DNA of 64,000 nt, taken from assembly GCA_001769195.1 (NCBI GenBank), contig MEOK01000034.1, positions 62,001-126,000 on the forward strand. Direction: 5' to 3'. The translations under genes were made by a program, and so were the position numbers. This DNA is from Bacteroidetes bacterium GWF2_40_14 (lineage in GTDB: Bacteria > Bacteroidota > Bacteroidia > Bacteroidales > UBA932). Shown piece by piece: positions 32,327-41,575 of this stretch. The notes beneath the pieces were generated by a model. It saw nothing but the letters and a program-made list of their open reading frames with translations. It was not told where the DNA came from and made no database searches. The first letter of the stretch is position 1. The number at the start of each line of letters is the position of its first letter.

Positions 32327-33652
32327 CTATTTAAAAAGTCTGTATATATCATTTCCAAAAGCGAGGAACATAATGGCAAAAAGAAACAGCATTCCTACTA
32401 ATTGGGCATATTCAAGAAATTTGTCGCTTGGTTTTCTTCGGGTGATAATTTCATAAAGGAGAAACAAGATATGTCCACCGTCGAGAGCCGGAATAGGAAT
32501 CAGATTGACAACGGCAAGCATTATGGAGAGCCACGCTGTAATGTTCCAGAAAATCTCCCAGTCCCATGATGAGGGGAATATGTTGCCAATAGCAATAAAG
32601 CTGCCTACCGACTTGTATGCCTCTGTCTTTGGAGAGAATATGAGCCCCAGCTCCTTTATGTAGTTGCCGATTGTAGAAAATGTCTTGCCGGCACCTGCCG
32701 GGATAGCACTTAAAACAGAATATTTTACCTCTGTAACATTAAAAAATGCCTTGATTTCGCTGTTCAGCAGAACCCCAAGCCTGCCAAGGCTGTCTACAAG
32801 AATAGATTTTGTAAGAATGGTGCCATTCCTGCTAAAAGCAACATTAATAGTGTCGTTTTTGTGTGATTGAAGTATTGGCTGGATATCCTGGATCATGGAT
32901 ACCTCGATTGTGTCAATTCCTACTACTCTGTCACCGGGCATCAGACCTGCATTGTAGTTGAGCGAGCTGTCGGGTATGCTGAGGATCTCAAAAGGAACCC
33001 TTAGAGCGAACATCCCAGGAGTATTTAATATTGCCGGAATATATTGGGGATTGATATTAACGATTGTAGTATCACCATTTCTAACTACAAGTGCAGTCTT
33101 TGCCTGGTTCCTTGCAATATCAATCTGTATGTTCTGGAATTTTTCTATTGTTATTCCATCTACTGACAATATTCTGTCTCCGTTCCTGAAGCCTATCTCC
33201 AGAGCCAGATCGTTACACTGTACCCCGTAAACTGCATCTTTGTTCATCAGATACTCCTCTCCCCATGCAAGGAGTGTAGAAGAGTAGATAAGAATAGCGA
33301 GAATAAAGTTGAAGAACACCCCTCCGAACATTACAAAAAACCTCTGCCAGGCCGGTTTGCTCCTGAATTCCCATGGTTTCGGTTCCTCTTTGAGTGCCTC
33401 TTTGTCCATCGACTCATCTATCATCCCTGATATCTTGCAGTAACCTCCCAGAGGCAGCCAGCCAATACCATATTCTGTGTCGCTTCCCTTTGGTTTATGT
33501 TTGAACAGAGAGAACCAGGGATCGAAGAAAAGATAGAATTTTTCTACTCTTATCTTGAAAAGACGAGCAAAGAAAAAGTGTCCGAATTCATGAACAAGTA
33601 CAAGTATCGACAATGCTATTATAACTTGCAGAATCTTAAGAATTATATCCAT
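32327..33652 (-). CDS. rseP: Site-2 protease RseP
   Basis: 441 aa. The zinc motif HEFGH is at 21-25 in the first membrane helix, the second metal site NLIPIPALDGGH is near 385-396, and two PDZ-like segments lie between (about 135-200 and 220-290). RseP cleaves membrane-embedded substrates, for example anti-sigma factors and leftover signal peptides. It starts 1 bp after dxr on the same strand. Whether it acts on the sigma modules in this window is an open question; both membrane partners have a single helix. Confidence 0.96.
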   Translation of the reverse strand: MDIILKILQVIIALSILVLVHEFGHFFFARLFKIRVEKFYLFFDPWFSLFKHKPKGSDTEYGIGWLPLGGYCKISGMIDESMDKEALKEEPKPWEFRSKPAWQRFFVMFGGVFFNFILAILIYSSTLLAWGEEYLMNKDAVYGVQCNDLALEIGFRNGDRILSVDGITIEKFQNIQIDIARNQAKTALVVRNGDTTIVNINPQYIPAILNTPGMFALRVPFEILSIPDSSLNYNAGLMPGDRVVGIDTIEVSMIQDIQPILQSHKNDTINVAFSRNGTILTKSILVDSLGRLGVLLNSEIKAFFNVTEVKYSVLSAIPAGAGKTFSTIGNYIKELGLIFSPKTEAYKSVGSFIAIGNIFPSSWDWEIFWNITAWLSIMLAVVNLIPIPALDGGHILFLLYEIITRRKPSDKFLEYAQLVGMLFLFAIMFLAFGNDIYRLFK

Positions 33653-33653
33653 T

Positions 33654-34808
33654 TTAATAATTTAGTTTTAAGTGTGATGCCAGAACTCTGGCCTGTAAGT
33701 CGGTTTTATATATATCGTCTATGGAGGGTTCTGCAACAAACTCTGTTCCAGAGATTACCTCTGCAATAATCTTTGGTATTGCAGCAAAGGAAATTTCTCC
33801 CGAAAGGAATGCCTTTACGGCAATTTCGTTGGCAGCATTCATTGCACAAGGAATGTTTCCTCCTTTATCAATTGCTTCATATGCAATGCGTAAGCAAGGA
33901 AACTTGTTCATGTCTGGCTTGAAAAACTCAAGCGAGTGCAACTCCGAAAAATTTAATCTTTTTGTATCAAGCGCTACTCTGTATGGGTATGAAAGTGAGT
34001 AAAGTATAGGGAGACGCATATCAGGAGTGCTCATCTGGGCACTTACAGATCCGTCGGTGAACTGAACCATTGAGTGAACGATAGACTGAGGGTGTATAAG
34101 GATTTCGATTTCCGATGGATTAATGTTGAACAGCCAATGTGCCTCTATCATCTCGAATCCTTTGTTCATCATGCTGGCGGAATCAATAGAAACCTTGGCT
34201 CCCATGTTCCATTTAGGGTGACTGAGTGCCTGATCAACGGTTGCCGAAGCAATCTCCTCCTGGCTTTTCCTGAAGAATGGCCCTCCTGATGCAGTAAGAA
34301 GGATTTTTTCAATTGTAGCCTTCTCACCCTGAAGACATTGGAAAATAGCAGAGTGTTCGGAATCTACAGGAATAATTGCTGCACCGTGTTCCTTGGCGAG
34401 TTTCATGATAATGGCACCGGCAGCTACAAGCGTCTCTTTGTTTGCAAGAGCAATTGCTTTACCGGCCTTGATTGCGGCAAGGGTTGGCTCGAATCCGCTG
34501 AATCCTACCATTGCTGTGAGAACCATATCAATATTGTCGCCCGATACTATTGAGGAGATAGATTTTATACCGGTAAATACCTTTATATCAAATGGGTTTA
34601 GAGCCTCGAAAACCTCTTGGTACTTGTTCTCGTCGGCTATTACTACTGTATTTACATTGAACTCTTTTGCCTGCCTTATCAGTAGTTCTGCATTAGAATT
34701 TGCAGTAATGCAATCGACCTCAAACAAGTCCGGATGTTTAGAGATTACATCAAGTGCCTGAGTGCCTATGGAACCCGTTGAACCTAAGATGGCAATTCTC
34801 CTCTTCAT
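33654..34808 (-). CDS. dxr: 1-deoxy-D-xylulose 5-phosphate reductoisomerase
   Basis: 384 aa. The NADPH-binding motif is GSTGSIG (9-15). The active-site region includes VDSEHSAIFQCLQG, KILLTASGGPFF and HPKWNMGAKVSIDSASMMNKG. It converts DXP to MEP, the committed step of the non-mevalonate isoprenoid pathway. It lies between the M23 peptidase and rseP genes in the minus-strand run; the dxr-rseP order is common across bacteria. Confidence 0.97.
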   Translation of the reverse strand: MKRRIAILGSTGSIGTQALDVISKHPDLFEVDCITANSNAELLIRQAKEFNVNTVVIADENKYQEVFEALNPFDIKVFTGIKSISSIVSGDNIDMVLTAMVGFSGFEPTLAAIKAGKAIALANKETLVAAGAIIMKLAKEHGAAIIPVDSEHSAIFQCLQGEKATIEKILLTASGGPFFRKSQEEIASATVDQALSHPKWNMGAKVSIDSASMMNKGFEMIEAHWLFNINPSEIEILIHPQSIVHSMVQFTDGSVSAQMSTPDMRLPILYSLSYPYRVALDTKRLNFSELHSLEFFKPDMNKFPCLRIAYEAIDKGGNIPCAMNAANEIAVKAFLSGEISFAAIPKIIAEVISGTEFVAEPSIDDIYKTDLQARVLASHLKLNY

Positions 34809-34816
34809 GGTAAATC

Positions 34817-35677
34817 TTAGAATTTGATATACTTAGAAGGGTCAATTGCTTTGCCTTTGTGCCAGAGTTCAAAATGCAGATGGGCACCTGTACTAAGCTT
34901 TCCGGTGCTGCCGACCAACGAGATTGCCGACCCGGCCCTTACTATGTCTCCGGTTTTTTTAAGCAGTTTTGAATTGTGTTTGTATATGGATATAAGGTCG
35001 TTGTTGTGCTGAATCTGAATTGTGAAACCTGTCTCATCTGTCCAGTTTGCCATAATGACCGTTCCGTCAAGTACAGCAGATACAACAGCGTTTGAGGGTG
35101 CTGCAATGTCAAGATAAGGGTGGTTGGTTGCAAGATTGAATCCATCTGAAACAATGCCTTTTACAGGAGGGAAAAAGTGCAGTCCCTCAATTTGCTCTAT
35201 CTGATTTCTTTTTGTCCCGAGGTTAAACTGTTCCTGCTTAATTACATCTTCTCTAAGCATCGAATCTTCTTTGGAACCTGTGGCCCTCAGTCCAACTGTT
35301 TTTGATGTGTCAGCAACTGCCGATACATTGCCCATAGCCAATGGTTTCTGACCTGTGACAACTCTTTGTATGTTGGCAAGCTGGAAATCCCAAAGCTTAA
35401 CGGCCTGTTCAAGAGAGTCGGCTTTTAATGCATTCTCTACAATTGCCCTTCTGGTCTGTGAGTTAGGGTAACCTGGAATAAACTCCCTGAGAGGAGTGAA
35501 TGAGATAAGTATTGTCACAGAGGAAATTATAAATATGACTGCAAGACTGAGGCTTAAAAGCATCATTAGTCCGTTTGCCCTGAAAACGAAAAGTTCTTCG
35601 TGTGATGTGTCGTTAAAGATGGAAAAACGATATTTGCTTCTGAGTCTGTTCCTCTTCTCCTTTTTTATTCTTGCCAT
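34817..35677 (-). CDS. M23 family metallopeptidase (LytM-like)
   Basis: 286 aa. One membrane helix lies at about 33-55, a helical linker follows, and the M23 domain is in the last 125 residues. The zinc ligands are visible in HPYLDIAAP (His and Asp) and HLHFELW. M23 enzymes cut peptide cross-links in peptidoglycan, or, as EnvC/NlpD-like proteins with a broken site, activate amidases. Here the site looks complete. It sits 8 bp ahead of dxr. Confidence 0.92.
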   Translation of the reverse strand: MARIKKEKRNRLRSKYRFSIFNDTSHEELFVFRANGLMMLLSLSLAVIFIISSVTILISFTPLREFIPGYPNSQTRRAIVENALKADSLEQAVKLWDFQLANIQRVVTGQKPLAMGNVSAVADTSKTVGLRATGSKEDSMLREDVIKQEQFNLGTKRNQIEQIEGLHFFPPVKGIVSDGFNLATNHPYLDIAAPSNAVVSAVLDGTVIMANWTDETGFTIQIQHNNDLISIYKHNSKLLKKTGDIVRAGSAISLVGSTGKLSTGAHLHFELWHKGKAIDPSKYIKF

Positions 35678-35696
35678 TATTGTCTGTTATTTGGAT

Positions 35697-36080
35697 CTAC
35701 TCATCCTTTATTGTAACATAAACCTCTTCGCTTTGCCAGAGACCGTGTTTGTTGCAGTATGCCAAAGCAGTGAGTCTAAGGCCTACTTTGGGTATAAATG
35801 TAAAGCCGCCCTCTATCTGTACAGGCAGGTCACCATAGCTGGCTCTCTGCAGCTTTATCTCTCCAATAAGTGTCTCCAGATTCCAAAGCTGGATATATTC
35901 ATAGTGATGGTCGGGGGCGTTAGGATGCTTTATTGTTTTGCCGATTCGTACAGTAACCGTGAATGGTTTGTTTCTTATTGCTTCACTATCACAAATGATT
36001 ACAGGGCTGTGTTTGTCTGCATAGAGGCGTACTTTATCGCTACCCTGGGCAAAATCGTTATATGAAAATAGTCTTGGCAT
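35697..36080 (-). CDS. Superoxide reductase (neelaredoxin type)
   Basis: 127 aa. The five ligands of the Fe(His4Cys) centre can be placed: His24 in DKHSP, His52 and His58 in KHPNAPDHHYEYI (His59 is the neighbour), and Cys109 and His112 in CNKHGLW. The N-terminal rubredoxin-like CxxC domain of desulfoferrodoxin is absent, so it is the one-iron class. Glu of the EKH loop is Asp22 here, while Lys23 is kept. Superoxide reductase turns superoxide into hydrogen peroxide without making oxygen, a defence typical of anaerobes. It is the first gene of the run. Confidence 0.88.
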   Translation of the reverse strand: MPRLFSYNDFAQGSDKVRLYADKHSPVIICDSEAIRNKPFTVTVRIGKTIKHPNAPDHHYEYIQLWNLETLIGEIKLQRASYGDLPVQIEGGFTFIPKVGLRLTALAYCNKHGLWQSEEVYVTIKDE

Positions 36081-36117
36081 AATGAAAATGTAAACTTCAA
36101 AAGTACTAAAAAAAAAC

Positions 36118-36125
36118 TAACTTTG
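36118..36125 (+). promoter_or_regulatory. -7 promoter element of ruvX, start codon 4 nt downstream
   Basis: TAACTTTG matches TAnnTTTG, and ATG begins at 36130. Transcription would start at or next to the start codon, so the mRNA may be leaderless. Confidence 0.6.
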
Positions 36126-36129
36126 CACC

Positions 36130-36546
36130 ATGAACAGAATGATAGGTATTGACTATGGCAGAAAGAGAGTTGGGGTAGCTGTCAGCGATCCTCTTGGTAT
36201 CTTTGCTTCCGGCCTGGAGACTGTTCGTGCTGCAGACATCGTCGATTACCTCAAAAATTATACCCAAAAGGAGAATGTCACGCTTTTCGTTGTGGGTTAT
36301 CCTATGAATCTAAACAACAAACCGTCAGAGGCAGCAAAGGATGTAGATCAGTTTTTAAACCTTCTTAAGAAACATTTTCCGCAGATACCTGTTAAATTAG
36401 AAGACGAAAGATTCACATCTCAGCTTGCAATGCGTGCAATGATAGATGGTGGGGTTAAAAAAATGGACAGAAGAGACAAGTCGATGGTGGACAAAGTTAG
36501 TGCAGCAATTATTTTACAAACATTTTTAGACAGAACAAAGGTTTAA
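36130..36546 (+). CDS. ruvX: Holliday junction resolvase-like RuvX (YqgF)
   Basis: 138 aa. The RNase H-like fold begins with IGIDYGRKRVGVAVSDP, which has the first catalytic Asp. VVGYPMNLNNKPSEAAKDV and EDERFTSQLA carry the conserved glycine and Glu, and DKSMVDKVSAAIILQ the last acidic residue. RuvX is linked to pre-16S rRNA 5' processing and possibly to Holliday junction resolution. It is first in a plus-strand run with def (5-bp gap) and the phosphomannomutase gene (6-bp gap). Confidence 0.95.
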   Translation: MNRMIGIDYGRKRVGVAVSDPLGIFASGLETVRAADIVDYLKNYTQKENVTLFVVGYPMNLNNKPSEAAKDVDQFLNLLKKHFPQIPVKLEDERFTSQLAMRAMIDGGVKKMDRRDKSMVDKVSAAIILQTFLDRTKV

Positions 36547-36551
36547 TTTTT

Positions 36552-37112
36552 ATGATACTACCAATATTTGTATATGGCGCAGAGATATTGAGGGAGAAAG
36601 CGAAGGAGATAGATGTCACTCAGGAGGGATTAAAAGAAGAGTTAAAGGTTCTGGTTTCCAATATGTGGGAGACTATGACAAAAGCAGACGGAGTTGGACT
36701 TGCCGCACCTCAGGTAGGCCGTCCTATAAGGCTTCTTATTGTAGATGGCTCTTTGCTTTCGGAAGACTATCCTCTTTTGGCCGATTTTAAAAGAACAATG
36801 ATCAACCCTGTTTTAATTGAGGAGAGTAAGGAGGAGATAGAGTATAACGAGGGATGTCTTAGCATTCCTGATATCCATTGCGGGGTTATTAGACCAAAGA
36901 CAATAAGAGTGTCTTACTATGATACCGATTTTGTAAAGAAGGAGGAGACTTTAGATGATTTTGCCTGCCGTATGGTTCAGCACGAGATGGATCATCTGGA
37001 TGGTATACTTTTCACAGACAAGGCTGCCCCAATCAGGAGAAAAATGATTCAGGGAAAGCTCAATAACATTAAGTCGGGCAAGACAAAAACCTTTTACAAG
37101 ACAGTAAGATAA
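36552..37112 (+). CDS. def: Peptide deformylase
   Basis: 186 aa with all three family motifs: GVGLAAPQVG, EGCLSIP (metal Cys) and QHEMDHLDG (metal His residues). The enzyme removes the formyl group from new proteins, using Fe2+ or another metal. It lies between ruvX and the phosphomannomutase gene in one operon. Confidence 0.97.
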   Translation: MILPIFVYGAEILREKAKEIDVTQEGLKEELKVLVSNMWETMTKADGVGLAAPQVGRPIRLLIVDGSLLSEDYPLLADFKRTMINPVLIEESKEEIEYNEGCLSIPDIHCGVIRPKTIRVSYYDTDFVKKEETLDDFACRMVQHEMDHLDGILFTDKAAPIRRKMIQGKLNNIKSGKTKTFYKTVR

Positions 37113-37118
37113 AATTTT

Positions 37119-38468
37119 ATGGGAGCTTTTCATGCCTACGATATCAGAGGAATTTACAATAAAGATTTCGATAAGGAGACAGTATACAAAGTAGGGTTTT
37201 TCATTCCTGAGTTGCTTGGGTCGCTCAAAGTTCTGATCGGGAGAGATGCAAGGGAATCGTCCCCGGAGATTCATGATGCTCTTATAGCCGGAATAACAGA
37301 TGCAGGGGCAGATGTCTACGATCTTGGACTCACCACAACTCCTATGGTCTATTTTGCTACCGGCAGGTATGGCTTTAAAGCGTCTGTCCAGATTACGGCA
37401 TCGCACAATCCAAGAGAATATAACGGGCTCAAGGTATCACGGGAAAATGCTCTGCCTGTGGGTTTCGACAACGGGCTTGGCACAATCAAGGGGTGGATCG
37501 AAACCAGAGAGTGTAAGGTATCTCAAAGAAAAGGAGTAGTGCACCTTATGGATATCCGGCAGGAGTATATCGATTTCCAGATGAAGTACAAAGGTGATTA
37601 CAGCAACCTAAACATAGGGATAGATGTCTCAAACGGAATGGCGGCACTTATTATCAAGGATATCATGGGGGAGGGTTCAGAATCTCTGCATTACATCTTT
37701 GACGAGCTTGACGGTACATTTCCCAATCATGAGGCAAACCCTCTTATCCCTGAAAACGTAGTTGCTCTCAGGCAACTTGTAAAGGAAAATAGATGCGACA
37801 TTGGAGTCATTTTTGACGGTGATGCAGACAGGGTGATGTTTGTAGACGAGAACAGCCGCTTTATATCTCCCGACCTTATGATTGCAGTGCTTGGCCACTA
37901 TTTTCTTGAGGAAAAGGGTGGCAAAGGAGCTGTTTTGCAGGATATAAGAAGCTCAAAGGCGGTTGGAGAATATTTGGGGCCAATGGGAGCTGAGATGCAT
38001 ACATGGAAGGTCGGAAGAGCCTTTGCTGCTCTTAAGCTGCGAGAGATTGACGGAATCTTTGGAGGAGAACTTGCCGGGCACTATTACTTCCGCGATTTCT
38101 TTTACAGCGACTCGGGAATAATGGCATCGCTTATTATTCTGGATGTGGTTACTAAAATGAAAAAAGAGGGCATCTCTCTCTCGGCACTTATTGCCCGCAT
38201 AGAGCGTTACCAGAATTCAGGGGAGATGAACTTCAAGATAGAGAAAAAGGCAGAGGCAATGGATAAGGTAAGGGACTACTTTATATCGGTGGAGCAGCCG
38301 GTTGCATCATACGATTTTGACGGTTACAGGGTGGAGTTCAGGGAGTGGTGGTTCAATATACGCCCTTCAAACACCGAACCATACCTGCGCTTTATCGCCG
38401 AAGCATCGACTAAGGAGCTTTTAGACAGTAAGTTAGCTAAGCTAAAAGAGCTGCTGGCAGGTTTTTAG
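37119..38468 (+). CDS. manB: Phosphomannomutase/phosphoglucomutase
   Basis: 449 aa, alpha-D-phosphohexomutase family. The phosphoserine loop is TASHNPREYNG, the metal loop is FDGDADRVMF, the sugar loop contains GGELAGHYYF, and the phosphate loop near the C-terminus is RPSNTEPYLR. It interconverts mannose or glucose 6- and 1-phosphates for nucleotide sugar synthesis. Its stop codon TAG directly touches a half copy of the MITE-like palindrome (38467-38488). Confidence 0.93.
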   Translation: MGAFHAYDIRGIYNKDFDKETVYKVGFFIPELLGSLKVLIGRDARESSPEIHDALIAGITDAGADVYDLGLTTTPMVYFATGRYGFKASVQITASHNPREYNGLKVSRENALPVGFDNGLGTIKGWIETRECKVSQRKGVVHLMDIRQEYIDFQMKYKGDYSNLNIGIDVSNGMAALIIKDIMGEGSESLHYIFDELDGTFPNHEANPLIPENVVALRQLVKENRCDIGVIFDGDADRVMFVDENSRFISPDLMIAVLGHYFLEEKGGKGAVLQDIRSSKAVGEYLGPMGAEMHTWKVGRAFAALKLREIDGIFGGELAGHYYFRDFFYSDSGIMASLIILDVVTKMKKEGISLSALIARIERYQNSGEMNFKIEKKAEAMDKVRDYFISVEQPVASYDFDGYRVEFREWWFNIRPSNTEPYLRFIAEASTKELLDSKLAKLKELLAGF

Positions 38469-38488
38469 CCCTATGCTTTCATGGCCAA
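38467..38488 (+). repeat. Half copy of the MITE-like terminal repeat
   Basis: AGCCCTATGCTTTCATGGCC plus AA is identical over 22 bp to 46760-46781. The next 23 bp are about 60% identical. No matching right end was seen. The repeat overlaps the stop of the mutase gene and supplies the apparent first codons of the next reading frame. Confidence 0.85.
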
Positions 38489-38508
38489 ACGTTGATTATC
38501 AATATATT

Positions 38509-39537
38509 ATGAAAAACAGAATATTCAAGTATCGTGTTGGTTTTCAATTAGTTGCCACTTTAGCCTTGGGCTGTATTGGGGCATATGCACAGGAAAATAC
38601 AGGATATGCTGCTAAAGAGGAGTCTTTTGAGTTGACTGACCTTATTCCCGAAAGCCGGATAGTGGTGAATTGCCCTAAAAAGGAACTGATAAATTCCAGG
38701 CTACCTACAAAAATTGTATTTTTTGCCTTACCCAATGGCAATACCATAGAGCAGACAGCCGGCAAGCTTACGACACCGGCCGATGACTGGCACTTTGACA
38801 TTCAGCATATAGCGGCACAAACCCGCTTTCTGATGGAAAATGACACAAAACACAATTACATTGTTGTATATCTGCAGGCTTCGATGAAGGCGTGGACATC
38901 CCATGCAGCAAAATATCCTGAGTCACCCAAGCTGTACACCCATCTGGTAGATACTGTTTGCTCAATCATAGCAGCCTGGTACGTCCCCTTAAGAAAACAG
39001 GAGGTAATTCTGAGCAGTCACAGCGGGGGAGGCAGATTTCTGTTCAATTACATAAATGGATCGGAAAAGATTCCGTCCATGGTAAGGGGAATTGTATTTA
39101 TAGACAGCAGTTATGGGTACGAAGACTCCCTTCATGCCGACAAGCTTGCAGATTGGGTGAAAAGTTCCAAAAGAAACACTCTTGCGGTATTCAGCTATAT
39201 AGACACAACCGTGGTACTGAATGGAAAACGGATAGTCAGCAGCAATGGAGGGACAGGTTACAGAAGTAAAATGATGAGTGAAGCACTCATAAACAGAGGG
39301 GTCAAATTAAGAAGCTCACAAGACACCACTTTTTGCAGATTCGTGGGCAAGGGTGGCAGGGAGATAAAAGGAGCAAAGGTACAGATACTTATAAAAGAGA
39401 ATCCGACCGGGAAAATCTACCATACGGTCTTAGTTGAACGCAACGGATTCATTCATTCGTTGTTAATAGGTTCTCCGCTTGAAGAGAAGGGTTACAGGTT
39501 CTGGGGAGAGAGGGCATATTCTACTTTTATTGAATAG
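38509..39537 (+). CDS. Secreted alpha/beta-hydrolase-like protein
   Basis: 342 aa from ATG 38509. Twelve upstream codons are repeat-derived and are rejected. A signal peptide ends near AYAQE. SSHSGGGRFLFNY (about 180-192) looks like a nucleophile elbow (S-x-S-x-G), preceded by a strand VILS. FIDSSYG a little further on could hold the Asp. No named family is recognised, and the His of a triad is not certain. A serine hydrolase acting in the periplasm is the best guess. Confidence 0.55.
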   Translation: MKNRIFKYRVGFQLVATLALGCIGAYAQENTGYAAKEESFELTDLIPESRIVVNCPKKELINSRLPTKIVFFALPNGNTIEQTAGKLTTPADDWHFDIQHIAAQTRFLMENDTKHNYIVVYLQASMKAWTSHAAKYPESPKLYTHLVDTVCSIIAAWYVPLRKQEVILSSHSGGGRFLFNYINGSEKIPSMVRGIVFIDSSYGYEDSLHADKLADWVKSSKRNTLAVFSYIDTTVVLNGKRIVSSNGGTGYRSKMMSEALINRGVKLRSSQDTTFCRFVGKGGREIKGAKVQILIKENPTGKIYHTVLVERNGFIHSLLIGSPLEEKGYRFWGERAYSTFIE

Positions 39538-39582
39538 ATTTTGCTCAGGAAATTATATCTTTAGATAAAATTTCTACATACT

Positions 39583-40971
39583 ATGAAACGCTACCTATCA
39601 TTAGACCTGTTGCGCGGAATTTCAATTTTCGGCATGGTCTTTTCCGCTATAGTTCCCCACGGAGTTTTACCTGCATGGATGTACCATATTCAGACACCTC
39701 CTCCCACCCATATCTTTGACAAAAGCGTGTCCGGAATCAGCTGGGTAGATCTGGTTTTCCCGATATTTATTTTCTGCATGGGAGCAGCAATACCATTTGC
39801 AGGCAGAAGACGTCTGGAGCAAGGATCATCGACATATATAAAAGAGCTATTCGAACGTTTTCTTATGCTATGGCTCTTCTCATATCTTTATGTATTCCTG
39901 AACTTTAGCCAGGCAGAAGGGTTAGGGGCACAACTTGCAACACTGGCAGGATTTTTTGCACTTTTCCCACTATATATGGTCTTCACCAACTCTGGTCCAA
40001 AATGGATGAACTCACTCATCCAGTATAAAAAGTGGTTCCGCCTGGGGGGCGTGATTCTTATTGCAACTCTGATAATTTTTGGCCATTATCAGTTCGGAGA
40101 GAAAATCTCGTTGGACAGAAGAGGAATTATAATCTTTCTGTTGACATTTCTCTATCTTTTCGGGGCTTTATTATGGTATGCAACCCGCGATAGCATCAAA
40201 TGGCGGGCGGTTGTTTTTGGAGTATTGATTCTCTTTAGCGCCTTAGCCATGTACAATAATTTTGTAGAGACTCTCTCTCCAAGCTGGTTCTTCAATCTTG
40301 AGTACTTCTACTTTCTTATGATTCTTATTCCTGCTACATATATTGGCGATCTGCTGCAGAAAAGAGTTTCCTCACCCGAAGGTTACAACCCAATAAAAGG
40401 AGCGAAACACACCCACCTTATTGCAGCAATATTGTTTGCGTTGGTAGTATGGCAGATGGTGGCCCTTTACAATGAGTACCTTCTGACGAATTTTATTGTG
40501 TCGGCAATAGTTGTATCATTTCTGGTCGTTTTAATCAAACGTCACCTTCCGGTATACACCAAAGAGACAAATCTGGCATCCGCACTTTTGCTGGCAGGTC
40601 TTATCTCACTCGCTGTTGAAGGGTCAATAACAAAAACTCCCTGCACAATTTCATACTGTTTTGTTACAACCTCAATAAGTATTTTCCTTCTTATGCTTAT
40701 GGATTATGTGTCGCACTATACAGGCAAAAGTATTGTAAGCTTTTTTACCTGCATATTCTCCGGAGCAGGCAGTAACCCGCTAATGAGCTACATAGCTTTC
40801 GGGGCACTTCTCATGCCGGTATTTAAACTCACAGGACTTATAGTAGTCTACCAGGCGGCTTATCCACAGGATTATCCATGGATAGGAGTTGCCCGGGCAT
40901 TCATAGCTGTTCTTCTTACAATGGCAATAGTTGCCTCACTCTCCGAACGGAAAATTTTCTGGAGGGCTTAA
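39583..40971 (+). CDS. DUF5009/YeiB-like multi-pass membrane acyltransferase family
   Basis: 462 aa with about eleven membrane helices. The start KRYLSLDLLRGISIFGMVF is the hallmark of the YeiB/DUF1624/DUF5009 group related to heparan-alpha-glucosaminide N-acetyltransferase. The loop ISWVDLVFPIFIFCMGAAIPFA is also typical. Members carry out transmembrane acetylation of sugars. In Bacteroidota they are frequent and of unknown substrate. The exonuclease gene starts 5 bp after the stop codon. Confidence 0.85.
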   Translation: MKRYLSLDLLRGISIFGMVFSAIVPHGVLPAWMYHIQTPPPTHIFDKSVSGISWVDLVFPIFIFCMGAAIPFAGRRRLEQGSSTYIKELFERFLMLWLFSYLYVFLNFSQAEGLGAQLATLAGFFALFPLYMVFTNSGPKWMNSLIQYKKWFRLGGVILIATLIIFGHYQFGEKISLDRRGIIIFLLTFLYLFGALLWYATRDSIKWRAVVFGVLILFSALAMYNNFVETLSPSWFFNLEYFYFLMILIPATYIGDLLQKRVSSPEGYNPIKGAKHTHLIAAILFALVVWQMVALYNEYLLTNFIVSAIVVSFLVVLIKRHLPVYTKETNLASALLLAGLISLAVEGSITKTPCTISYCFVTTSISIFLLMLMDYVSHYTGKSIVSFFTCIFSGAGSNPLMSYIAFGALLMPVFKLTGLIVVYQAAYPQDYPWIGVARAFIAVLLTMAIVASLSERKIFWRA

Positions 40972-40976
40972 TAAAT

Positions 40977-41555
40977 ATGAACTTTACGGCTATAGATTTT
41001 GAGACAGCAAGCAGCAACATCCCTTGCGAAATAGGTTTATGCGTTGTCAGAGAAGGAAAAATAAAAGAAACCAGGTCATGGTTGATAAAGCCTTCCTGTT
41101 TTCCTTATATGAACTGGTGGAACCAGCAGGTGCACGGAATATCTAATGAAATGCTGGAGAATGCGGTGACATTCGATCAATTATGGGAAGATGAGCTAAA
41201 GCCATATTTTATGAACGAACGTCTGGTGGCCCACAATGCTCCTTTTGATGTGGGAGTTTTAAAGGCAACGCTTAACCACTATAACATCACTCATCCTACA
41301 TTCAGCTACTTCTGCAGTTGCCAACTCTCAAGGAGAGTATGGACCGAACTCCCCAGGCATGGTCTGGGTTATCTCTGCGATGAGATGGGCATCTATTTTA
41401 ACCACCACAGGGCAGGAGAAGATGCAGAAGCTTGTGCAAAGGTAGTTTTGTATGCAGCCAGAAAACTTGGAGCCGATGACGTTGAGAATATTGTTCAAAA
41501 AAGCGGGGTAGGCGTACGATTGTATGACTGTTCTGCAACAAAGTCCAATAAATAA
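40977..41555 (+). CDS. DnaQ-like DEDDh 3'-5' exonuclease
   Basis: 192 aa from ATG 40977. The frame is open further upstream inside the DUF5009 gene, but the family starts here. The catalytic acids are Asp7 and Glu9 in AIDFETA, Asp in HNAPFDVGVL, and His/Asp in HHRAGEDAEACA. Without a polymerase or other domain it is probably a stand-alone repair or RNA-end exonuclease of the DnaQ/RNase T type. Confidence 0.9.
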   Translation: MNFTAIDFETASSNIPCEIGLCVVREGKIKETRSWLIKPSCFPYMNWWNQQVHGISNEMLENAVTFDQLWEDELKPYFMNERLVAHNAPFDVGVLKATLNHYNITHPTFSYFCSCQLSRRVWTELPRHGLGYLCDEMGIYFNHHRAGEDAEACAKVVLYAARKLGADDVENIVQKSGVGVRLYDCSATKSNK

Positions 41556-41575
41556 CAGTATTAAAAAGACTAACA

